NCBI GenBank assembly: GCA_914767715.1
Contig: OU612072.1
Span: forward strand, 21,452,001 to 21,516,000
Direction of reading: 5' to 3'
Origin: Membranipora membranacea
Taxonomy: Eukaryota; Bryozoa; Gymnolaemata; Cheilostomatida; Membraniporidae
DNA: 64,000 nucleotides
Positions 35,725-47,343 of this stretch are shown here, piece by piece. Under the pieces are notes generated by a model. It worked only from the letters and a program-made list of their open reading frames with translations. It was not told where the DNA came from and did no database searches. The position numbers and the translations under genes are program-made. How positions within the stretch are numbered: the stretch's first letter is position 1; every line of letters begins with the position of its first letter.

Positions 35725-36010
35725 AGGGGTCAGCTTTTGGGGTTAGGGGTCAGGTTCGGGGTCAAAATTTGAGGTTTGCATCTTGAAACTTGGGGTTTAC
35801 AGTCTACACATTGGGGTTCACTGCCTTCTTCTTGGGGTTTGGGGGTCAGATTTTGGGGTTTTAGGGTCAACCTTTTGCGGTTTTCAGCTCGCAGATTCGG
35901 GCTTGCAGCTAGCCGTTTGGGGTTTGTAGCTTGAAGTTTTGGATTTGCAGATGACAGTTTTTGGTTTTTTGGATCCAAAAGTTGATTCAGGGGTCAATAG
36001 TTGGGGTTCA
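35725..36010. repeat. degenerate G-rich minisatellite (TTGGGGTT units)
   Basis: Units of about 18-22 bases built around TTTGGGGTTT with G3-G5 runs recur about a dozen times on the plus strand. The minus-strand ORF 35730-35978 is the translation of this repeat (repeating NPK, KPQ), not a gene. The spacing of G runs could allow G-quadruplex formation. Confidence 0.75.
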
Positions 36011-36429
36011 ACACGACGACATGTCGCTCAACTGACCTATCACTCTTTGCCAACGCATATCTTCTCAGAACCAAACCTCAACCTTTAAATGTTCCATAAC
36101 CTGCCCAGCCAGGCCACTGAAAAATATCTTTCCTTCTAAGTTGCTATATTTACTGCACCCAACTGATTGTGTGCAATTTATCTGCTAGTGCTACTATTAG
36201 GTCCAACACGGCTATTTATTTCCCCATCGCTTTACATGCAAACTATCTTGAGTTGTCAGAATCTTTCAGTGGCCCCATATATACATATATAACAGCATTG
36301 CATTTTTCAAACATTTCTGGTCGTATTTTCATCAACCCACCCGTATGCATTGATCATCATAAAATGATTTTGCAAAAATAGTTTCAAACCTTATTGTCAT
36401 TCACATTCTATTGCATATACAGTTGATGT
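36011..36429. other. no gene recognised
   Basis: AT-rich sequence. One short plus-strand ORF (36169-36381) without recognisable motif. Confidence 0.5.
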
Positions 36430-38262
36430 TATTGACATAGACTAGGTCTTGTTTGTGAAAACCAGAGGAAAGCCAGCTAGGCAAACTTTAAACAGTAAAG
36501 TGAGAAGGAAGGTGTTCTAGCCTTAGCTACAACCGTACTCTGCAAGCAGAGTCTCTTAATCTATCACTCATCTTATCGCTGGTTCTGTTTGTATCTCATT
36601 GGATGGGTCTGTGCGGCACAGCCCTTACACAACCAGTATATCTTACTCAGCGGCGGGACTCAAACCTATTTACTTCAGAAGCGTTGAGAGGTCAACGCCT
36701 TTACCAATACCTTTGTGAAAATCAAGGATGTCTTGTAAATAAATAATGAAGTATGTTACAAATATAAAAAATTATCAATCCATCATGTACTAAATAATCA
36801 CGGAGTCTTTTTATAATTGTGAGCGATGGTAAAATGACGGGTTTTTTTTATGTAGACACAAAGTACTTTTTCTCATTGAACTATATTGCCTTATACCAAC
36901 CCATAGGTGCCTGTGAATTCTAAAAAAAGACAATCATCATTCTCCCTAATAATGTGCAGCCAGCTGTCCTACAAAACTTAGATGTTTTCCTTATATTATG
37001 TCCCTTGTTGAAAATGTATGCTTATTGATAGCTTAGACAAGCTGCCTTGGTTAAATCTTTGAAGATAACAGACTTGCCATACAAAATTAATGTCAAGTGA
37101 AACTGCTCTTCTGAATGACTGTGTATCAAATAATTACCACCATTATGCAAGGCAGGTATGTTCTCTGTATAAAATCTATTATGGGAGCAGAGGCACATAA
37201 AAGCTACCATGTTATATATAGTTGTTACTAGCCACATAACACTGCAGGCGGAATTATACTGTTAGAGTTGTGCGGTCTCAGTAAGTTATTTGTATTTAAG
37301 CTGAATTTGAATTATAGCAGGAGACAACATGCTCTCGAGGCCGCTCAATCATCAAATGCTTATGAAACATTGCAATGTGCAATTTACTACAAGGGGATAG
37401 GCGGCTCAAGAATCATATGTCTCAATGGGTACAACACTAATCAATTGATTATTACATTCCTTCCTTACTTTTGGTCCTGCAATCCCCTTACAAGCATGCT
37501 ATGGATATACGGTTTGATAACAGGCTGAGATATCTGAAGAGCAACTCAAAATTCATCTATGGATAGTATCTCGTTGTTAGGTTGCGCCTGAGAATAAGAG
37601 TTCATAACACTAACTAGGTTGATGTTGATTAAATACGAGAGTGGCTTAGCTATGGCGTTGCCCCAATAACAAGCACAAGGTCAGCAGGATTTGTAGAGCT
37701 TGCTTCAACAAATTCAAGATTCACAGCTTGTTGAGTTGATTGAGTTGCGTGACTTTGATATTAATCATATGATCTCATCACTAATGGTTTTTACGAGTTA
37801 ACGGCGGTATTTATCGCAGTTTACAGATAGAAATTAGACACTGAAAACTCTTATCGCTAGTATGTAAGGTTGAGGTAGTTTGATGTCATGAGATCCATGC
37901 AATGCAATTGAATAAAAAAAAGCTAGTAATAAATTGGCTAAAATTGATACACGCAAGAATTGTGTGCTGTCATCCTTCGTTATTATCAACGTAACTCAGT
38001 TGATGAAACCGGCTCAGACTTGTAAACATCAGGCCCCTTGATAAACCTCATCAACAGTTATGGGTACAGGTATAATTGATACACTATTAATAACACCACA
38101 AGAATAGTGTGCCGTTAGAGAGATATTGATGAAAAACAAAGAGTTGTCATTCCTTAACATCATTGTAGCTCAATTGAAGCAACAGACTCAGACTTGTAAA
38201 CATCAGGCCTCATCAAGTGACACTCAGGCAGGCATGCCAACATTTACAGTAAAAGTTAAGTA
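36430..38262 (-). repeat. inverted copy of 18785-20620 (duplication D, third copy)
   Basis: Reverse-complement similarity to the region upstream of NHL gene 1 (and to 44270-46000 upstream of gene 2), including the SINE (here 36470-36725, minus). Landmarks are CAGAACCAGCG/CGCTGGTTCTG and the CAATGCAATTGAATAAAAAA stretch near 37900. No NHL coding exon is attached. Confidence 0.85.
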
Positions 38263-39177
38263 TGGAAGGGATTACCTTTAATTGCCAATTTCATACATAA
38301 AACAATCGACTTCTAGCAGTGTTACAAGATTTTATTAAGCCTGTTGACATGGCATATTTTATCAATAAAAGTTCTATGAGGAACCAAATGCTATACTGAC
38401 ATTCTAAATATGTGCCCTGATAACTGCTGTGTGCGTCAAACTTCTGATAAGAGAAGGAAGTAAACTTGTTACTATCAAGTAATTTCAGGCTACTGTCAAT
38501 TGTATCTCTCATATCAAGGTAATTTGCTCAAGGTCTTAATACCTGATAACTTTCCACTGCAAAGTAACTGCAGGCTGTTGAGATATGACTCTCTTATCAA
38601 GATAAATAGCTTAGGGGCTTAACTGCGGGTTTAAAGTATAAGTCTTCTTAAATCCTTCAAGAATTTATTTAAGGTGATAGTTATGCACAAACATTAGCAA
38701 TATGTAGTCCCCTGGTTTTCTTGAATCAAAATGTTGTAACTATGCAAACTATGTCCGTCAAAAATCAGCTGAGACTACCAAGTACACTCTTCACTATATA
38801 GTTCTGAGACCTTTTGCTATAAATATCGATTCCAAGCATAAACATTGGTTCGCAGCATACACCTTAATGTTAACAATATAGCGGGCAAAGGCCGATGGAA
38901 ATTTCACTGGACAATCTTGCATTAGGTTTCCTGAATACAAATCAAACAACTTACATTCATAAATAAGGCCAAACAAAATTTTGGTAGTCCTTTTATGAAT
39001 AAAAGTATCAATTACTTAAGGATTAAAAACTACTCGCCATTATAACTTAGCCAAAAGTAAGAACATATTTTAATATGCAATGTCATATCACATATTTTTA
39101 AGATATATTACCTAATCTTATACTATATGTAGTGTTTCTTTATGTCAGAGTTATTTATATTTTGTTTCCTCGGATCG
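38263..39177. other. spacer downstream of NHL gene 2; composite motif near 38430
   Basis: Holds one copy of the GATA-type composite (about 38425-38515) and short ORFs on the minus strand without motifs (38291-38512, 38794-38976). No gene recognised. Confidence 0.5.
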
Positions 39178-39325
39178 TTATGCCGGTACATTATAAATAT
39201 GATTATCATGGTATGTGTCCATGTCTAACTCAGCGTACGTCTCATCTGGGCTTTCCTCCTGACCAGCTTGATTCTCTCTGTTGCTTTGTTTGCTCCCGAC
39301 AACATTCATCCCAATACCAGCTGAG
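39178..39325 (-). CDS. gene 2 cytoplasmic tail exon with three tyrosine motifs
   Basis: The acceptor CTTACAG is followed in phase 2, matching the transmembrane exon's phase, by an open frame to TAA. It contains ETYAEL, TYHDN and IYNVPA within about 20 residues. YxxL and YxxP sites are the kind phosphorylated by Src-family kinases and bound by SH2 domains. The residue two before YAEL is Glu, so it is not a canonical ITIM. In-frame YAEL conservation with gene 1 and with the 34972 remnant supports it as coding. Confidence 0.75.
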
Positions 39326-39404
39326 CTGTAAGTAGTACAAGTAGGCGTGTACAGATCAATACTAAATCAAGAAAGCCTTTATTGCTTTGAGTAAACTTGT
39401 GATA

Positions 39405-39485
39405 TCAAACCGTATATACACCAACATCAGTATAAAAATCTGATATCAATGTTGAATGGAGGTCAACTCCAGACCAGAAGTACTG
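39405..39485 (-). CDS. possible alternative last exon of gene 2
   Basis: An acceptor TCAGTTTCAG is followed in the right phase by a short frame (SLQYFWSGVDLHST...) ending at TGA (39405-39407), with an AATAAA 22 bases further on (39378-39383 on the plus strand as TTTATT). It would replace the tyrosine tail by a short one. No paralogue supports it, so confidence is low. Confidence 0.3.
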   Translation of the reverse strand, partial: QYFWSGVDLHSTLISDFYTDVGVYTV

Positions 39486-39599
39486 TAAGCTGAAACTGAA
39501 AATGAATAAAATCTGTATTTAACAGTTTAATCTTGCAGAAGATTCTATGGAGCAAAACTTCATCCTTGCCTTTCAAAGGAAGTCAGTAACAATTCGTAC

Positions 39600-39771
39600 C
39601 TTTCAGTTCTTCTGTTGGTGTTGGTCCTCAGTCTAACGATATAAGCGACAAATACTAGAAGAGAAATCACCACTATAATCACAACAGCTGAAGATATTAA
39701 TGCGACATTTAGATTTGATATGCCAGGTTGTTCTGTGGTGTTTCCGGTTGTGAATGCAGAGTTTCCCTCTG
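39600..39771 (-). CDS. gene 2 transmembrane exon
   Basis: Acceptor TTTTCAG and donor GTACGA bound an exon that enters in phase 1 and leaves in phase 2. It encodes a Thr-rich juxtamembrane segment with N-glycosylation sequon NTT, about 24 hydrophobic residues, then RLRTNTNRR, a typical type I stop-transfer. Gene 1 has no equivalent sequence between its exons 8 and 10. Confidence 0.85.
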
Positions 39772-40049
39772 AAAATAAATGAGGAAATTGATTATTGAGT
39801 GGGTTTGTTAATTTTCATCTTACTTCACAGATGGGATCATAATTTTGCAAGATTTGTGCATTCAGGAGATCAATATTTGTTACTCACATTCATAATGTCA
39901 TTTCTGATTTAGTTTCCATTGAATGGAGTGCAAGAAATGACTAAAAAGTCCAAAAATAAAAGGTGTCTACCTTTTTGCAAGCATTTGGGTAACAATGATT
40001 GTAGAGAGGGGGTGAGGAGGATCTTAAGCCAGAAATAGTAAGTATAAAA

Positions 40050-40199
40050 AATAACCTTCTGTAGATTGTGGTTCCGGTGTAACATGTGATGTACTTATAG
40101 CTGTTGATCTCATCGGCAGCCTCTCTGTGAAAGTTACCATAGTCATTATTGGGTCTATTGTAGAAGTTTTGTGTGGTCCAGCTGTTAGTTTAGGATCTA
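40050..40199 (-). CDS. gene 2 Ser/Thr/Pro stalk exon
   Basis: Acceptor GTTTTAG, phase 1-1, encoding a segment rich in Thr, Ser and Pro that ends PEPQSTE, a likely O-glycosylated stalk between the modules and the membrane. The donor GTTATT is weak. Confidence 0.65.
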
Positions 40200-43100
40200 A
40201 AACATCAACAGTTTTTATATTGTTAAAATTGTTTTAAGCAGCAGACGAGAATAAAAAATAAGGTTAGTGTGGTGACAATATAGAACTAACCTAACAGCAG
40301 ACTGCAATAACAGTGTTCTTGTGTACCAACAAGGCTATTGTCCCCCATATCAATGAGTATTTTTTAAATAAATAAAATAAAACTTCATCATTTGTGTGAC
40401 GATATTGTTTATAGGACTACAAAACCTGTCTGGTGAACAATATTTCAGAGAGCTTTGGGATTGGGGCTTAGGTACTTGTGTACCAAGTAGGATTATGATT
40501 GCCATTTAAATGTGAGTCTTTCTTACGTTAAATGAAAAACGATGTATTATATTGACACCTCAAATTAGCAATGAATTATTCATAATTATACTCACCATAT
40601 TTATGACTAAAACATTTATAGTACAGTTGTCTTCATAAATGACATGAGTTCCGACAGCTAAACTTGTGTTTACACTTGGAGTAACCTTGAATAATGCTCG
40701 CTCCTCCTCAGATTTCACAAACAGTGTCATGTTTCTGTCCTGGCAAGGCACTCCAGTCATAGTTCCTACAGAGTAAAATAAAAAATTCAACATTTGAGTG
40801 ACGATATTGTTTATAGTGGGCGCAGTGCTAATAATGTCTACTAGTAATATTTTCAATGAGGTTTGGAATTTGAGATTATGTGCTTTTGTACCAAGTAGGC
40901 TTATGATAACAACATCAATTTAGTCTGTATCTGACCTTCAATGAACAACAGGTATTAAATTGACAAGCTCAAATTAGCAATGAATTTTTCATAATCATAC
41001 TCACCATTATTTATGACTATAACGTTTATAGTACAGTTGTCTTTATTAATCACATGACTTCCGACAGCTAAACTTGTCTTTAAACTTGGAGTCACCTCGA
41101 CAATTGCTCTGTCCTCATCAGATTTCACATACAGTGTCATGTTTCTGTCCTGACAAGGCACTTTAGTTGTAGTTCCTATAGATTAAAGTAAAGTTTCATC
41201 ATTTGCGTGAGGATACTATTCAATATAGGAGAACAAATACTGTCAGGTACAAATGCATTTAGCTTCAGATTTGAATTTAGGTACTTGTGTACCGAGTATT
41301 GAAGTGGTGTCTTTCATATAACAGGCAGCAAGGTAGCCTGAAATAGCAATCAACTATTTATATTCATACCCACCGTTGTTTATGACTATAATGTTCATAG
41401 TACAGTCGCTTTTATGGATCACATGTCTACCCACAGCGAATTCAGTCTGTTGGTCTGCAGATGTATCTACTAGTGCTCTCTCCTCATCTGATGTCACATA
41501 GAATGTCATGTTTCTGTCCTGACAAGGGGCCTTGGAGGTGGTCATCTGTGTAGTAGTTGATGGTGTGGTAGTTGTAGGTATTGGCGTAGTTGTCAGTCTT
41601 GGATCTAGAATGTTAGAGTATTTAGTATTGTGGAGTCAATTGTAAAACACCTTTCAAACAAAATCAAAAGAATTAAAAAAATTTGTGGGGTCAAGAGGAA
41701 TATAAACAGAATTTCCAAGGCTGCTTTTCTTCTTTATGATTTAATTATTTCATATCTCATTTGTTGGAGTAATCTTTTTATATGAGGCAAAAGTGGTAAA
41801 TTTGATCATTGATATTATATTTAGTAAAATCAGCTATATGTTGTCTCACAAGATTATCAGGCGGGAATAGCTAAACTGATAAAATGGACCAGCAAATATC
41901 ACCTATAAATTCAACTTGAGATAACAGAGATAGCATTAAACTATCAATATATATACAGCGTACTCACATTTGAACTGCTGGATCCTCTTGTATTGTCCGA
42001 CGTACAGAGAAGTGTTAGTGATAATTAGAGAAGTGGGACGGTACAGACATCCTGAGCAGAGACCCAGTGTAGATACTCTGTCTGTGTTCATGTCTACGAC
42101 TCGGATCCTGTCATTGTTGTGATCAGCCACAAGCAGTGTCTGATGACCTATGAAAACAAGGCCACCGTGGTTGGAGAAAAGAGAGTTGAGTAGAGTGCTG
42201 TCTCTGTAGCCTGAGTTCCCTGGTGACCCGGATATAAGTGTTATTATCCTCTCTCTGTATGTGACGCGGTAGAGAGCGTGGTACGCTGCTACGACATACA
42301 GATCCCCGTTGTCATCCTGTGTCAGTTTATTGATATACTGGAGTTGGACGGACTTAGCGAAAGTACTGACAAAGGCTGAGCTTACATTGACTGTCCTCAC
42401 AGCTTTGTTATAGTGATCAATGACCAGAAGCTGATCGACATCATTTTTGTCTCTTACTACAGCCAAGGGATGGTAGAACTTGTGTGACGGTTAATCTCTC
42501 TCAGACAGTGATTATCAAAGTCAGCTACAATTAGACGCTCATCTGTGACCTGTGTGAACCCTGTGATGAGGTCGAACCGAGCCTCAGTTCCTCTCCCCTC
42601 TCTGTATCCACTCTCATCAGTGTTCCCGGCTACGGTCGTAGATGTTGCACCATCGCTGGTCTTCAGGGAGTAGCGGTATGTGTACAGTATGTGACCGGGT
42701 TTGAAGAGATCTTTTTCTAGGTGATAAGCATTGTGAGAGGCGGTGGTGAAGATTGTAGCTGTAGATCTCTCTAAACTGTAAGATTAATATTGTTATGTAA
42801 ATGGACGATGTCGGTTAATTTGATCGTATTAACGCAGTAATTATTGAACAAAAAAACCACAGATATTGCAAATGCAATATTTTAAATTCATAATTTAAAT
42901 GAAGTGTACTTTTCGTATTCAAAGAATTCATGTGCTGGTGGGTGAATCAAATATATCAGAATTATTAATTTTTCCCAAAATTGATTCAAATTGATTGAAA
43001 TGGATAATTGTGTTTTCTATCAACCAATTAAATTTAAATGCAGGTTATGCACCAGACACCAAAATATATAATATTTTACACTGGGCTTTTGTTCACAGTA

Positions 43101-43572
43101 GATTTTGGTTAGTTGGAGTTGTCTCATGTTAGACACCATGAGGAGGCAATACACAAAATTTCAATTAAGCGACCTTAATTCAAAATCTTGAGTAAAACAG
43201 ATATTTGCTTCAATTAATCAACAAAAATGTTTGCAATGAATAAATTAAAAAAAAGTAACAGCTTGTACCAAAATTAATGTGTAATATCACAAATCACAAG
43301 AAGGAAAGAAACGATCAAATGATTAGTTCACTGTACATTGCCTATCCTGAATCTGATATTTTTACTAGAGGATATTCTAGCATAGAACTCAGAAGGCTTT
43401 CAAAACACTATTTATCACACCGATGGAAAGTGACTCACCGATCAACTAGAGACTGCGTATCCTGATCCATACACCACCAGGTATTTAGTGTCACACAACA
43501 TAACACCTGTCAAAACAATGATGGTATTAATTAAGTTTGTTACAGAAGAAATAAGCAAGGTACTGTAGGTTA

Positions 43573-43584
43573 GGGGGGGGGGGG
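43573..43584. repeat. poly-G tract in intron 1 of NHL gene 2
   Basis: Longer version of the tract at 18110-18118. Confidence 0.85.
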
Positions 43585-43965
43585 AGACACCCCCCATATA
43601 AAGAGAATACTGATTCCCCATTGAGACCCTCTGCACACTCATCATATAAGTGTTATGTCAGGGTTAAAGCATGTCATGCTTGTAATCTTCTGTACTATAA
43701 CTACTTTTTTTTTCAGGATTATTACATAATATCAATTTTAAGGTTATCATTGAATTGCAATTCACATTGTACTTACAAGGAAAAGTGCCAGTCTCAGCTC
43801 CATGATTTTCAACAGGCCGAATATCTTCATCTGACTATAGCAATATTAATTCTACAGCTCTAGTCTCTCCTCAGTACGGTAAGTAAATGAACTGGCAGTG
43901 AACATAAACCCGCTGCGGAGGTATTTAGCTTGCGGCAACTTATATTTAACCAGTTATCTTTTGTG

Positions 43966-44046
43966 TGCGTCAAACTTCAGATAAGAGAGCCGAGTAAACC
44001 TTTCTCTGCCTGGTACTGAATACTGTTGACGTAGGAATCTCTTATC
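43966..44046. promoter_or_regulatory. composite TGCGTCA/GATAAGAG element upstream of NHL gene 2
   Basis: TGCGTCA 43966-43972, GATAAGAG 43980-43987, TTGACGTA 44026-44033, CTCTTATC 44039-44046: the same four parts and the same spacing as at 18500-18580. Confidence 0.45.
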
Positions 44047-46878
44047 AGTGTAAACATTTGAAGGTAGCTATATTGGACAAAATCATATCCTGTTTTAACA
44101 AAGTCCCCAATATTGAACCAGGGTACTGCTGTGTGCGTCAGAGGCCTGATATAAGAAGGACAAGTGAAACTTTCACTGCTCAGTACTCAATCATGCTAAA
44201 ACAATGATTCGCTCATCACTGTAAATTTTACAGGAGACAACAAATTTAAATTCTATGAAAAAGAATGTAAATGTTGGCATGCCTACCTGAGTTTCATTTG
44301 ATGAGGCCCGATATTTACAAGTCTCAGTCTGTTGCAGCAATTGAGCTAAAATGATAATAAGGAATGACAACTCTTTGTTTATCATCAATATCTCTCTGAC
44401 GGCACACAATTCTTGTGGTGTTATTAATGGTGTAACAGTTATACCTGTACCTGTAATTGTTGATGGGGTTTATCAAGGTGGGCCTGATGTTTACAAGTCT
44501 GAGCCGGTTCGATCAACTGAGCCACAATGATATTAAAGAAGGATGACAGCACACAATTCTTGCGTCTATCAATTTCAGCCAATTCATTATTAGCTATTTT
44601 TTATTCAATTGCATTGCATGGATCTCATGATATCAAACTATCTCAACCTTACATACTAGCGATAAGATTTTTGTAGTGTCTAACTTCTATCCTAAAACTG
44701 CTGTAAATACCTAACTCCGTTATTTTGTAGAAACAATTAATGGTGAGATCATATGATTGATATCAAAGTGACGCAACTCAATCAGGTGGAAGCTGGGTAT
44801 ATTGAATTCATTGACGCAAGCTATACAAATACTGCTGATCTTGTGCTTATTACTGGGAGGGCGTTATAGCTCAGCCCCTCCCATATTTAATCAACAACAA
44901 CCCAGTGAATGTTATGGATTCTTATTCTCAGTCACAACTAAACAACAAGATACTATCTAGAGATAACATCTGACTCACTCTTCAGATATCAGATATCAAA
45001 CCGTATATCCATAGTAAGCCTATATGGGGATTGTGGGATTAAAGACATTGAAGGGTGCGAGGGATTGAATAATTAATCAGGAATCGCTTCCTAAATTAGG
45101 CCCAAATGATCCCTGAGCCACCCATTGCCTGGCAGTTAATCTCATGCCGAGTAAACGATCTCGCTTTCTTCATAAACATGGGATGATTGGGCCGCTTAGA
45201 GAGCATGTTCCCTAAGATATGGGTCAAACAGTTACTGAGATCGTTCAATCTAGCAATAATTGTGCTGCAGTGTTATGTGGCTAATACCAACTATATATAA
45301 CCTGGAATCCTAAACAGAGAGCATACCTGCCACGTAAAACGATGGCCACTCTTTGATACACAGTCATTCCGAAGAGCAGTTTCACTTTACACTAATTATG
45401 TATGGCTAGTCTGTTAAATTCAAAAAATTATTCAAGGCGGCCATTCATTTCAACTATTAATGATCTGAACAGTTACACCAAGAGACATAGTATTAGGAAA
45501 AGCAGCTAAGTTTTGTACGAAGGCTGCCTGCACATAATTAGGGAGCTTTATGATTTTTAGTAGTCAGTGGCACCGATGGGTGGTTATGAGACAAAATAGT
45601 TCAATGAGAAAAAATGATTTTATGTGTCCGTAAAATAGACTGACATGTAACTTGAATGATTGATAAATTTTTGATATTCGTAACAAACTTCATGATATAT
45701 TATCATGGCATTCCAGGCTTTTACAAAGCTACTGGTATAGGCGTCACCTCTCAACGCTTCCGAAGTCAATGGTCATGTGTTCGAGTCCCGCCGCTGACTA
45801 ACAGTAAGGCTTATCGGTTGATGGAGGGTTGTGCCGCACAGACTCATCAAATTCCATAGAAGCAGAACCAGCGGTATGATGAATGATAGACTTAGGGACT
45901 CTGCTTGCAGGGTACAGAGGTAGCTAAAGCTACAGCACCGTCCCTCTTACTTTATTGATTAAAGTTTGCCTAGCAGCTGCCTTTTGGTTTTCAAAAACAA
46001 GATATTGTTGTCCATGTCTAATTTGTAAGGTCCGAGTCATCGTTAGTTTAGTATAACTTCTCCCTGTACCTCTGAATCATTTTTGTAATGTCAATTTGAA
46101 CTATTTAACAGCATTCGTTAACTACAAGACCAGCACGCAATGTAGGGTTAAGATCTTGGATGTATTTTAGGTTATTAATTAATATGGTATTAGGGACAGA
46201 GGGGTAAAATTACTGAACCAGCAGGCTGAAGGGCCATGAGCTGTATCCAACACAGATAACTTCTACAATGCCATCTAAGTTTAGCAGCTATTATTGGTCT
46301 CTCAAGTCATGTGATGTCACAAATGCTTATCAGTACATTAACCTCTAGTAGTTTTACACCCCCATACTTTTGGTAACCAGTAACAATGCCGTAATAAACC
46401 AAGACTTTGTTTTATCGTGTTTAGAAAGTTATACCAGACCCTCCCCATTCAATGGCAGAGTAAATTAATAAATATATTTTAATTTGGCGTTAGCCTTGAG
46501 TTTCTAATGTGCTTTAAACCTCTGATAAGAGAAGGAAGTAAACCTTTCACTGCTTAGTAATCCTAGGCTGTTGACATATTTCTCTTATCACAGATCATTC
46601 AGAGATCACAGGCCAGTCTCTTTTAAAAAGTATTTCTGGAAAAGTAAAGACTATAAATGTTTTAGACTACATTCGACTATGATTTTATTAGATATGTTGA
46701 ACTGCAATGCATCTGTCTTGTGATTAAAATAGTACTGGTGCTGGTAGGGCATGGCCGTCACATCTAGCTTCGATTTGATTGGTTACCAAAAAAAAATGCG
46801 TATTGGAAAGCAGACTCTCATTATTACTTTGTATTTACACAATTACTATCCTATCTCGATCCATAGCACCATGAAGAG
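44047..46878. repeat. segmental duplication D, copy 2
   Basis: Continues the alignment to 18580-21578 and ends at the transposon insertion point after ATGAAGAG (46871-46878). Contains the SINE copy at 45720-45990. No gene seen. Confidence 0.85.
45720..45990 (+). mobile_element. tRNA-derived SINE, best preserved copy
   Basis: Box-A-like GGTATAGGCGT near 45735 and box B GTTCGAGTCCC near 45779, followed by a body shared with 20300-20590 and, inverted, 36470-36725. No intact tRNA cloverleaf. Confidence 0.65.
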
Positions 46879-47084
46879 CAGGGGCGTATATTCTAAAAAA
46901 TTTCACTCACTGACTTTTCAGAGATGACCAAATAATCGGGCGCAGCCCGATCCACACGCCGTAGGCGTGGCGGGGAGGGTGTGGGAGGGGCGCTTAAGCG
47001 CCCTCCCACCACGGAAATTTTTGCATATCGGTAGCAAAATAGTGCAAGCAGAGAGGTATTTCAATAGCTCAATGAGCTGTTGGG

Positions 47085-47327
47085 TGTGATCTGTGCTAAT
47101 ATGCTAGTAAATTGTAGTTATGTTCCCTTTTATTTTATGTTGAGATATCCCATAATCCCATGGTCAAGTCATGTGACATGTAGTTTCAGTTTCTTTCATA
47201 AAGTTTGAGTTGTTGTTTTGCAATTGTAGTGTGGAGAGGATTTTTCTACTGCCTTAGTTAGGCTTTGCAGTTCATGAGAATACAACATTCAGTATCTTAC
47301 ATATAACTCAGTGTGTCATATTCTACA
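47085..47327 (+). repeat. 5' LTR
   Basis: 243 bp, starts TGTGATCTGTGC, ends CATATTCTACA. Identical to 51049-51291. Confidence 0.96.
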
Positions 47328-47343
47328 AGCTATTTCGGCCATC

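Larger units (their letters stand above)
39178..43803 (-). pseudogene. NHL gene 2: receptor-like paralogue with transmembrane helix and tyrosine tail, frame-broken
   Basis: Exons on the minus strand: 43777-43803, 43439-43506, 41968-42775, 41374-41604, 41005-41175, 40596-40765, a Ser/Thr/Pro stalk exon at about 40050-40199, a transmembrane exon at about 39600-39771 and a tail exon 39178-39325. Layout: signal peptide, NHL propeller, three CQDRNMT modules, stalk, hydrophobic helix (NVALISSAVVIIVVISLLVF), Arg-rich stop-transfer, tail. Two lesions relative to gene 1: a 64-base loss in the propeller exon near 42480 that gives an early stop, and a one-base loss at the end of module 3 (170 instead of 171 bases). 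All splice sites are present. Either a recent pseudogene or a functional gene with assembly errors. Confidence 0.8.

Noticed and set aside
35730-35978. 82-residue Lys/Pro/Asn-rich ORF
   Set aside because: It is the translation of a degenerate G-rich minisatellite.
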